DNA of 13,620 nt from positions 30,288 to 43,907 of the forward strand of contig DAMC01000065.1 in the NCBI GenBank assembly GCA_002499525.1, given 5' to 3'. The notes under the pieces were generated by a model. It was not told the DNA's origin. It worked only from the letters and a program-made list of their open reading frames with translations, and made no database searches. Positions 5,840 to 12,511 of the stretch are shown in pieces (within the stretch, counting starts at the first letter, position 1; each line of letters opens with the position of its first letter). The position numbers and the translations under genes were made by a program. Source of the stretch: Nitrosopumilales archaeon UBA218 (lineage in GTDB: Archaea; Thermoproteota; Nitrososphaeria; Nitrososphaerales; Nitrosopumilaceae).

Positions 5840-7236
5840 CGATATTTGTAATGGGTCTCAATCTGGTCGGATTCCTTGTATCTAACTTCTTCAACCTCTA
5901 CAATTGCACGAAGGCTTTCATCGGATTTGAGAACCAAATCCCTTCCAGCCCACTTCGATTCAATGAGGTAAGCAATCCATGCTCGAACTTGATAGGACAT
6001 TGTTCTTGACATTGGTTCCAAAAATCCCTCAACTATGATTCTCTCTGCTTCAGCACGATCAAGACATCTACATCCAAGATAGAAAATTTGTTCTTCATCT
6101 ACTTGTGCTACGGATGCCGAGTGGGTAGCCTTTACATCATTTGTGAGTATTTCAAGTCCAGGAATTGCATCAGATTTTGCATCTTTGTCCAACAGAATTG
6201 AACGGCCAGATAAAAATGACCTAGATTGAGAAGCTCCTTCCAAAATTTTGATCATGCCCTTGAATAACGATTTAGATTTGTTTCTGAGAACTGATCTTTG
6301 TACTACCTTACCTTCAGTTGCCTGCTTTTTGTGAATTAGGTTTGCTGAGAGGTCAAAAGATTGTTCTTTATCGCCGAAAACGATTTCTGCATCTTCGGCA
6401 TATGCACCAACTCCGTCAAGATAATAGTTTGTTCTGTATCTGGACAACATTGAACCAAACAATCCGAGGTACCAGTTAATCTTGGCATCTTGTGACAGGG
6501 TACAATTCCTAGTGGAGAAGTTGACTGCAGAATGATCCATTGCTTGAAATGTGGTCATTGCTAATTGTGAGTTTGCTTGTGCATCTACAGTAAGTAATTC
6601 TATGTATGCTTGTTGTGTAGCACTTTTGGGCGCATACAATTCTTGAACGATGCTAGCTTTGCTGTTTTGCTCGGCAATAATGATGTTTTTTGATATAGTA
6701 GACGAACCATCTGGAGACACACATGAAATAATATGAATTGGTTTTTCCAATATGAGGTTCTTTGGAATCTTCACAAATATTCCAGAATTGAAAGCAGCGT
6801 TATTGAGGGCAGTATACTTGTCTTCATTAGGATCTGACGAGTCAAGTACTTTTTTGACATCAAGGCCATGATTTTGTATTGCATCGTTAATTGAGGAAAT
6901 GACCACTCCTTTAGATTTTAATTCTTCTGGGAGGTTAATTCTAAAAATATTTGTTCCAGTTTGAATGATGTGGAGTTCTTTTTCCAATTCTGCGAGTCTC
7001 GGTTTTAATGCTTCAAAAATAGAGTTTTGAGAATCAGTTACCAATGATACTTCTGCAGGATTCATTCTTTTTGCATCGGTATACTTGTTATACAGCGGAG
7101 ATACTTCAGTTGGGAGTGATTCGTAAATTGCAAAAGAGTTTTTACGGAATTGCTTTAACCACTCTGGTTCTTTTTTTAATGTAGATATTTGATCTACATG
7201 ATGACTCTTAATTGTGGATAAAGCAAGTTGTTCCAT
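5836..7236 (-). CDS. sufD: SUF assembly scaffold subunit SufD
   Basis: SufB/SufD paralogue of the SUF core complex; with SufB it forms the heterodimer on which the nascent cluster is built. The 466-residue protein has the family's N-terminal helical region, the right-handed beta-helix, and a conserved C-terminal part with DAIPGLEILTNDVKATHSAS, in which H372 corresponds to the essential SufD histidine, followed by EEQIFYLGCRCLDRAEAER and IVEGFLEP. It differs from the upstream paralogue by lacking the cysteine in the CDALLL segment (it has GRSILL there), which separates SufD from SufB. A charged tail of about 45 residues follows the common core. The ATG is 21 nt after the sufB stop and has no visible Shine-Dalgarno. 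The stop overlaps the Rieske start by 4 nt. Confidence 0.93.
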   Translation of the reverse strand: MEQLALSTIKSHHVDQISTLKKEPEWLKQFRKNSFAIYESLPTEVSPLYNKYTDAKRMNPAEVSLVTDSQNSIFEALKPRLAELEKELHIIQTGTNIFRINLPEELKSKGVVISSINDAIQNHGLDVKKVLDSSDPNEDKYTALNNAAFNSGIFVKIPKNLILEKPIHIISCVSPDGSSTISKNIIIAEQNSKASIVQELYAPKSATQQAYIELLTVDAQANSQLAMTTFQAMDHSAVNFSTRNCTLSQDAKINWYLGLFGSMLSRYRTNYYLDGVGAYAEDAEIVFGDKEQSFDLSANLIHKKQATEGKVVQRSVLRNKSKSLFKGMIKILEGASQSRSFLSGRSILLDKDAKSDAIPGLEILTNDVKATHSASVAQVDEEQIFYLGCRCLDRAEAERIIVEGFLEPMSRTMSYQVRAWIAYLIESKWAGRDLVLKSDESLRAIVEVEEVRYKESDQIETHYKYR

Positions 7237-7257
7237 GGTAAAAAAAGATGATAGGGT

Positions 7258-8658
7258 TTAACCTACCGAGTCATCCATTTCTAGTTTTATGAGTCGATTA
7301 AGTTCGACTGCATATTCCATCGGGAGTTCCTTAGTGAATGGCTCCATGAATCCGTTAACGATAAGGGTAAGCGCTTCTTCCTCTGAAAAACCTCTAGTCA
7401 TCAGGTAAAAGATTTGTTCATCGCCGATTTTTCCAACAGTTGCTTCATGTGTAACTGTAGCATCTTCTTGGTTGATTTCCATGTAAGGGTAAGTATCTGT
7501 TTTAGAAGTATCATCAAGAAGTAATGCATCACATCTGACAGAGGATTTGACATTAGTTGCGCCTTTGGCCACGTGTAATAATCCCCTATAGGTAGTTCTG
7601 CCATCTAGTCGACTTACAGATTTTGATGTAATGCGTGAGGTAGTCTCTGGAGCCAGATGCACCATTTTTGCTCCAGTGTCTTGATGTTGACCTTTTCCAG
7701 CAAAGGCAATAGAGAGAGTTTCCCCGTGGGCTTTAGGCTCCAACAAGTAAATACCAGGATACTTCATCGTGATTTTGCTACCGATGTTGCCGTCAATCCA
7801 CTCTACTTTTGCACCTTGATAGGCATATGCTCGCTTTGTCACGAGGTTGTATACGTCGGAGCTCCAATTCTGAATTGTTGTATAACGAAGTTTTGCATCT
7901 TTGTGTGCAACTAGTTCAACTACTGCAGAGTGTAGAGATTCAGAAGAATAAACTGGCGCTGTACAACCTTCTATGTAGTGTATCTCAGAACCTTCATCAG
8001 CAATAATCAGTGTTCTTTCAAACTGACCGATATTTTCTGCGTTAATTCTAAAGTATGCTTGTAGTGGCATGTCTACTTTCACACCAGGTGGTATGTAGAT
8101 GAATGAGCCACCACTCCATACTGCCGAATTTAACGCAGCGAATTTGTTATCCTCTGGAGGTATGATTTTACCAAAGTATTTTTTGAAAATCTCCGGATGT
8201 TCTTTAAGAGCAGAGTCAGTATCCAAAAACAAAACCCCTTGTTTTGCCAGATCTTCTCTCAAATTATGATAAACTACTTCAGATTCATATTGAGCACCTA
8301 CGCCGGCTAGGAACTTTTTTTCAGCTTCTGGTATTCCAAGTTTATCGAAGGTACGTTTTACCTCTGGTGGAACATCATCCCAGTTTTTCTCCGTCTTCTC
8401 CGAGGCTTTAGCATAATAGTAAATATTTTGAAAATCGATTGACGCTAAATTTGGACCCCAGTTAGGCATTGGTTTTTTCATGAAAACTTCGTACGATCGT
8501 AATCTAAAATCCAGCATCCATTGAGGTTCATTTTTTAACTTTGAGATTTCTTGAATTACTTCTTTAGATAGTCCTTTTTTTGATAAGTGAACATACATTT
8601 CGGTAGATTCTTTAAAATCATATTTTGAATAATCCATGTTAAGATTTTCTTGTGTCAT
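7258..8658 (-). CDS. sufB: SUF assembly scaffold subunit SufB
   Basis: Main scaffold subunit of the SUF Fe-S assembly complex, expected to work with SufD and the ATPase SufC. Family segments visible: NEPQWMLDFRLRSYE near residues 44-58, EDNKFAALNSAVWSGGSF near 169-186, NIGQFERTLIIADEGS near 209-224, IEGCTAP near 229-235, HQDTGAKMVHLAPETTSR near 325-342, and SSVRCDALLLDD near 372-383, whose cysteine (C376) matches the persulfide-accepting Cys of SufB. THEATVGKIGDEQIFYLMTR and IVNGFMEPF close the protein. I chose the ATG at 8658 (MTQENLNMDY, 466 residues) over a TTG three codons upstream, because a TATA box lies 26 nt before this ATG and predicts a leaderless message. It is the first gene of the operon. 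No sufC adjoins it: hemD ends 82 nt upstream. Confidence 0.96.
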   Translation of the reverse strand: MTQENLNMDYSKYDFKESTEMYVHLSKKGLSKEVIQEISKLKNEPQWMLDFRLRSYEVFMKKPMPNWGPNLASIDFQNIYYYAKASEKTEKNWDDVPPEVKRTFDKLGIPEAEKKFLAGVGAQYESEVVYHNLREDLAKQGVLFLDTDSALKEHPEIFKKYFGKIIPPEDNKFAALNSAVWSGGSFIYIPPGVKVDMPLQAYFRINAENIGQFERTLIIADEGSEIHYIEGCTAPVYSSESLHSAVVELVAHKDAKLRYTTIQNWSSDVYNLVTKRAYAYQGAKVEWIDGNIGSKITMKYPGIYLLEPKAHGETLSIAFAGKGQHQDTGAKMVHLAPETTSRITSKSVSRLDGRTTYRGLLHVAKGATNVKSSVRCDALLLDDTSKTDTYPYMEINQEDATVTHEATVGKIGDEQIFYLMTRGFSEEEALTLIVNGFMEPFTKELPMEYAVELNRLIKLEMDDSVG

Positions 8659-8680
8659 GAAAATCAAAACTTGGTTTTGT

Positions 8681-8688
8681 TATAAATA
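8681..8688 (-). promoter_or_regulatory. TATA box of the SUF operon
   Basis: TATTTATA on the minus strand, centred 26 nt upstream of the sufB ATG, the standard archaeal spacing from TATA box to transcription start. It therefore predicts a leaderless transcript starting at sufB, and it separates this operon from the tetrapyrrole operon that ends at 8741. Confidence 0.65.
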
Positions 8689-8710
8689 GATTCTACGCTT
8701 TTTACTAGTT

Positions 8711-8726
8711 GTAGGTCGGAGTAGGT
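8711..8726. promoter_or_regulatory. GTAGGT direct repeat upstream of the SUF promoter
   Basis: GTAGGT occurs twice, at 8711-8716 and 8721-8726, exactly one helical turn (10 bp) apart, about 23-38 bp upstream of the TATA box. Two half-sites on one DNA face are typical of a regulator site, but a chance repeat is possible in so short a motif. No regulator can be assigned. Confidence 0.25.
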
Positions 8727-8736
8727 ATAGCTAACA

Positions 8737-8748
8737 TAGCTTAAGCTA
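8737..8748. repeat. 12-bp perfect palindrome at the hemD stop / SUF upstream region
   Basis: TAGCTTAAGCTA is fully self-complementary. It spans the hemD stop codon and lies about 50 bp upstream of the SUF TATA box. GCTAAC also occurs at 8730-8735 and again at 8745-8750, partly inside the palindrome. It may be an operator or a small hairpin; no T-tract follows on the minus strand, so a classical terminator is unlikely. Confidence 0.3.
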
Positions 8749-9532
8749 ACGAGAAAATATTTTTCATCGCTTCAAAAGCTCCAGGAACGGTGTGCACATC
8801 TGCAATTTTTGGTACAATGTTGAATTTTTTTAATTCTTCACCAGTGAACGGCCCAATAGCTACGATCTGAGTTTTATCTAATTTCTTTACCAAATCTTTT
8901 TGTTCAGACATTATTTCAAAGAATCCCCTTACTGACGAGGCAGATGTGAAAACAATTCCATCGATTTTGTTTTGTGAGAATAATTCTTTGAAAGTATCCC
9001 ATTGTTTTGTGTCTGAAAACGCCTGAACGTCATAAAGATAATTTTCTTTGACTATCAATCCAATTTTCTCAAGAAGTTTTGCTAAAAATTCCGTCGACGC
9101 TCCGCTTCGTGGAATAATGACTTTTTTACCTTCTGCGTTTAGTTTTGTAAATTGTTCGCCAACACCTACAGATGAAAATTTTGTTGGTACGAATGATACC
9201 TTGATTCCTTCATCTTCAAGAGCTTGCTTCGTTTTAGGACCCACAGCCATGACGATGGTGTTTGCTATTGCAATTTGGAGTTTTTGATATTTATCAGAGG
9301 TTTTTGCCACATCAAAAAGAAGTTTTACTGCCTTTGAACTCATAAAAACAGAATAGTCCGGTTGAAACTCCTTTACATCATTTAGGAATTCATCGACGAT
9401 TTTATCTCCCTTAGGCATTAACTCTATAGTTGGAATAGGTAACGGTATTGCGTTTTCTTTTGATGCTAATTCAATGAATTCTTGTGCATCATCCATAGAA
9501 CGAGTAATTGCAATTGTTTTTCCTCGGATCAT
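8741..9532 (-). CDS. hemD: Uroporphyrinogen-III synthase
   Basis: Cyclises hydroxymethylbilane with inversion of ring D to uroporphyrinogen III, the last common intermediate of haem, siroheme and cobalamin. The family is poorly conserved in sequence; recognition rests on the two-domain pattern and several phrases: GKTIAITRS at the N-terminus, YSVFMSSKAVKLLFD, VGPKTKQALEDEGI, ASTEFLAKLLE, DGIVFTSASSVRGFFE, and AIGPFTGEELKKF, plus its operon position. I place the start at the ATG at 9532, which overlaps the methyltransferase stop as ATGA and gives MIRGKTIAITRS (263 residues); a GTG three codons upstream is possible. It is a stand-alone enzyme, not fused to the methyltransferase as in some bacteria. 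It is the last gene of the tetrapyrrole operon. Confidence 0.92.
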   Translation of the reverse strand: MIRGKTIAITRSMDDAQEFIELASKENAIPLPIPTIELMPKGDKIVDEFLNDVKEFQPDYSVFMSSKAVKLLFDVAKTSDKYQKLQIAIANTIVMAVGPKTKQALEDEGIKVSFVPTKFSSVGVGEQFTKLNAEGKKVIIPRSGASTEFLAKLLEKIGLIVKENYLYDVQAFSDTKQWDTFKELFSQNKIDGIVFTSASSVRGFFEIMSEQKDLVKKLDKTQIVAIGPFTGEELKKFNIVPKIADVHTVPGAFEAMKNIFSLA

Positions 9533-10272
9533 TTTCTCCACGATATTATTTTGTTGAGCTTAACTACGTTTCCTACTATAATAATTGATGGTGGTGTTAT
9601 TTTATTTGTCTTGATTTTTTGTGCTATGTTTGAAAGATTACCTATCAGTATTTTTTGATCATCATTAGTTCCTTTTTGGATAACTGCAACCGGGGTAGTT
9701 TTTGACAAGCCGCCAGCAATGAGTTGTTTGGATATAGTTCCGATTCTAGACAATCCCATCATAATAACAATGGTTTCAACAGATTTTGCGAGTTTTTTCC
9801 ACCTAACTGGAGATTTTGTTTTTTCCGGATCCTCGTGGCCCGTAACAAATACAACGGATGAAGAGTATTTTCTATGAGTCAGTGGTATTCCTGAATAAAT
9901 TGCAGAACCAATACCAGATGTTATTCCAGGTATGATTTCAAATTTTATTTTATATTTTTTTAGATACTCTGCCTCCTCTCCACCTCTTCCAAAGATGAAC
10001 GGATCCCCTCCCTTTAGTCTGACAACGTTTTTGTTTGATTTAGCAAACTTTACCATTTGCAAGTTAGTCTCATCCTGATGCTTATAGTCATCACCCACTT
10101 CTCTGCCAACATAGTGTTTTGTTGTATTTTTTGGAATCATTGCAATGATTTTCTTTGAGACCAGTCTATCATAGAGTACCACATCTGCTGATTTGATTAA
10201 TTCAGCTGCGCGTAGCGTGAGTAATTTATGGTCTCCTGGACCTGCTCCAACCAAGTATACTATACCAGTCAT
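9529..10272 (-). CDS. cobA: Uroporphyrinogen-III C-methyltransferase
   Basis: S-adenosylmethionine-dependent enzyme that methylates uroporphyrinogen III at C2 and C7 to precorrin-2, the branch point to cobalamin, siroheme and the archaeal siroheme-dependent haem route. Tetrapyrrole-methylase landmarks: VYLVGAGPGD at the N-terminus, VVLYDRLVS, VRLKGGDPFIFGRGGEEAE (substrate and SAM pocket), PGITSGIGSAIYSGIPLTHR, VIMMGLSR, and PPSIIIVGNVV at the C-terminus. The GREVGDDYKHQDETN segment is slightly divergent from the usual GKRxGxHxxxQxxIN. The start chosen is the ATG at 10272 (MTGIVYLVGAG, 247 residues), which overlaps the hemC stop as ATGA; a GTG four codons upstream is a possible longer start. 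It is single-domain and lacks the CysG dehydrogenase/ferrochelatase part. The precise name (SUMT, CobA or SirA) is a naming choice. Confidence 0.94.
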   Translation of the reverse strand: MTGIVYLVGAGPGDHKLLTLRAAELIKSADVVLYDRLVSKKIIAMIPKNTTKHYVGREVGDDYKHQDETNLQMVKFAKSNKNVVRLKGGDPFIFGRGGEEAEYLKKYKIKFEIIPGITSGIGSAIYSGIPLTHRKYSSSVVFVTGHEDPEKTKSPVRWKKLAKSVETIVIMMGLSRIGTISKQLIAGGLSKTTPVAVIQKGTNDDQKILIGNLSNIAQKIKTNKITPPSIIIVGNVVKLNKIISWRK

Positions 10273-11204
10273 ATTTTGTTCCACTCTTCCAGTTTTATTC
10301 TCCAGTCCTTTGCAAGATCATTTACACCTTTTTGTTGTAATTCATCTGCCGCATCCTTACCAAGCTTATATGGTTCTGATTTACTGCCTGATTTTTTTAC
10401 AATTAACGCTTTCTTACCATCAATAGAATATGCAATCACTGTGAGATCAAGAGAGTTGCCATTTACAATGGCAAATGCGCCAACTGGAAATCTACAACCA
10501 GATTCCACAAATTCAGAGACTGCACGCTCTGACTCTACTTCAATTCTAGAATTTGAATCTTGAATTTTTTGAAGCATGGACATGGTATCTTTATCGTTTT
10601 TACGACACACGATTCCTAGTGCTCCCTGTCCTGGAGAAGGGGGAAAATCCACAACAGGTAATTGCGTATGTTTTACATTAACACCTAATCTGTTTATTCC
10701 TGCTTGTGCCAAAATTATTCCATCAAAAATTCCATCATGAACTTTTTTAATTCTTGTCTCAATATTGCCGCGAATTGTCTTAACCTTTAGATCATGTCTT
10801 TTTCTGGACACCTGAACAGCACGGCGCAGACTGCTTGTTCCAATTAGTGCACCTTCTGGGATTGTCTCTAGTGTATCTCCGTTTTTAGAAATAAAGATGT
10901 CATTGAATGATTCTCTTGGAGGAACACAACCCAGAATTAGTTCATCTGGAAGGATGGATGGAACATCTTTGAGACTATGTACCGCAAAATCTACCTGATT
11001 ATCGGCAACAGCTTTATCGATTTCTTTTTCAAATATCCCTTTTTGATTAATTGTGAATAGCGGTCTTGCGTCAGTATCACCCTTGGTAGTGATAGTTTTG
11101 ATTTCATATTCATTTTCTGGGTTTTTCTTTTTTAGTTCTTCCACTATCCATTTTGTCTGTGCAATGGATAATTGACTCCCTCTTGTCCCGATAAGATATT
11201 TCAT
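10269..11204 (-). CDS. hemC: Hydroxymethylbilane synthase (porphobilinogen deaminase)
   Basis: Joins four porphobilinogen molecules to the linear tetrapyrrole hydroxymethylbilane. Typical landmarks are present: GTRGSQLSIAQT at residues 6-17, HSLKDVPS at 76-83 containing the catalytic D80, IGTSSLRRA at 121-129, TIRGNIETRI at 143-152, LAQAGINRLG at 165-174, SPGQGALGI at 190-198, and ESGCRFPVGAFA at 234-245 with C237, the attachment site of the dipyrromethane cofactor. The length of 311 residues is normal. The ATG overlaps the hemL stop as ATGA, and GAGG lies about 12 nt upstream. No anomaly is seen. Confidence 0.97.
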   Translation of the reverse strand: MKYLIGTRGSQLSIAQTKWIVEELKKKNPENEYEIKTITTKGDTDARPLFTINQKGIFEKEIDKAVADNQVDFAVHSLKDVPSILPDELILGCVPPRESFNDIFISKNGDTLETIPEGALIGTSSLRRAVQVSRKRHDLKVKTIRGNIETRIKKVHDGIFDGIILAQAGINRLGVNVKHTQLPVVDFPPSPGQGALGIVCRKNDKDTMSMLQKIQDSNSRIEVESERAVSEFVESGCRFPVGAFAIVNGNSLDLTVIAYSIDGKKALIVKKSGSKSEPYKLGKDAADELQQKGVNDLAKDWRIKLEEWNKI

Positions 11205-12472
11205 TGTTTAATTTTCCTCAATGCATTATCATATGCTTGTATGGTATTTTCCAAATCAGAGTTTGAGTGCGCATAAGAGAAAAATCCCGTTTCAAATTGA
11301 GATGGTGCGACAAATACTCCCTGTTTTAGAAGATTATGGAACATTCTGTGGAATTTCTTGCCGTCTGCTCTTTTTGATGAGGCATAGTCCACTACAGGTT
11401 TATCTGTAAAAAAAATCTGAAACATGGATTCAATCGCATTTACTTGATGTGGTATGCCGTATTTTGTGGCTGATTCGTGAATTGATTTTGCAAGTGTCAG
11501 GCACTGTTTGGCAATTTTTGGATAGATTTTATTTTTTAGTGAAGACATTGTTTGTAAAGATGCGATTCCAGCTGCGACGGAGACGGGATTTCCAGCAAAG
11601 GTGCTAGCCTCATAGACTTTTCCCCCAGGGGCTAGTTGATCCATAATCTCTCTATTTCCCCCAACCGCAGATATGACAAATCCATTTGAAAGTGATTTGC
11701 CCAAAGTTGTCATATCCGGTTTGATACCAAAATGTGCCTGTGCGCCCCCAAGACCCATTCTAAATCCAGTTATGATTTCATCAAATATCAGAGTGATTCC
11801 TGCTTTTCTTGTCATTTTACGCATATCATAAAGAAAATTCTTTTCCGGTAGGATTAAACCCATATTTCCTAAAACTGGTTCTACGATTATTCCTGCAATA
11901 TCGTCGTTTTTAGTGATCACTTTTTCCAATTGTTCAGAATTATTGTATTCAATTACAATGGTGTTTTTTATAAAATCATTAGGAACGCCCTCAGAAACTG
12001 CAATTCCTGCAGACCCCGAGCCCGCCCTTACTAAAAGGGATTCGTGGGCTCCATGATAACTTCCTTCAAATTTTATTATCTTTTTTTTCTTAGTAAATCC
12101 TCGTGCCAATCTTATTGCAGTCATGGTTGCTTCAGAACCCGTATTGACCAATCGTATCTTTTGCATTGACGGGTAGGCCCTATTGATGAGGGTTGCGAGT
12201 TCAACTTCCGATGAAGTGGGAGCACCGTATAATGTTCCAATAGTAAGTTGTTTTTTTACAGACGAGATAATCCGTGGGTGTCTATGACCCAAGAGCATTG
12301 CGCCATATCCTGTACAATAATCGATATACTTGTTACCATCTTCGTCCCAAATTTTGCTGCCTGCGGCCTTTTTGACAAAAAATGGATATGGTTCAAAATA
12401 GCGAACTGGGCTATTCACTCCTGACGGTATTACTTTTTTTGCTGCTTCAAAAAGCGACTTTGATTTGGGCAA
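11201..12472 (-). CDS. hemL: Glutamate-1-semialdehyde 2,1-aminomutase
   Basis: Pyridoxal-phosphate enzyme that converts glutamate-1-semialdehyde to 5-aminolevulinate, the C5-pathway entry to tetrapyrroles. It belongs to class III aminotransferases: KSLFEAAKKVIPSGVNSPVR at the N-terminus, GYGAMLLGHRHP near 55-66, VNTGSEATMTAIRLARGF near 109-126, KFEGSYHGAHESLLVRAGSG near 134-153, LIFDEIITGFRMG near 228-240, and LGKSLSNG at 257-264 with the Schiff-base lysine K259, followed by the STFAGNP loop at 290-296. The 423-residue length fits. The start is a TTG; an in-frame TAA just upstream and the absence of a nearby in-frame ATG leave it as the best choice, and the TATA-like box 26 nt upstream agrees. 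It leads an operon in which each following gene starts by an ATGA overlap. The partner hemA and the intervening hemB are absent. Confidence 0.95.
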   Translation of the reverse strand: MPKSKSLFEAAKKVIPSGVNSPVRYFEPYPFFVKKAAGSKIWDEDGNKYIDYCTGYGAMLLGHRHPRIISSVKKQLTIGTLYGAPTSSEVELATLINRAYPSMQKIRLVNTGSEATMTAIRLARGFTKKKKIIKFEGSYHGAHESLLVRAGSGSAGIAVSEGVPNDFIKNTIVIEYNNSEQLEKVITKNDDIAGIIVEPVLGNMGLILPEKNFLYDMRKMTRKAGITLIFDEIITGFRMGLGGAQAHFGIKPDMTTLGKSLSNGFVISAVGGNREIMDQLAPGGKVYEASTFAGNPVSVAAGIASLQTMSSLKNKIYPKIAKQCLTLAKSIHESATKYGIPHQVNAIESMFQIFFTDKPVVDYASSKRADGKKFHRMFHNLLKQGVFVAPSQFETGFFSYAHSNSDLENTIQAYDNALRKIKQ

Positions 12473-12492
12473 TGAATTGAGTTAGTTTTTTT

Positions 12493-12504
12493 GTTATTAT
12501 TATT
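12493..12504 (-). promoter_or_regulatory. Possible TATA box of the tetrapyrrole operon
   Basis: An AATAATAATAAC stretch on the minus strand is centred about 26 nt upstream of the TTG start of hemL. It deviates from the TTTAWATA consensus but its spacing matches the other promoters in the window. It lies in the only gap (39 nt) between the surface-protein stop and hemL. Confidence 0.35.
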
Positions 12505-12511
12505 TCTAGGT

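Noticed and set aside
8731..8750. Possible hairpin terminator after hemD
   Set aside because: The palindrome is short, spans the stop codon itself, and no T-rich tract follows on the minus strand; I list it only as a palindrome.
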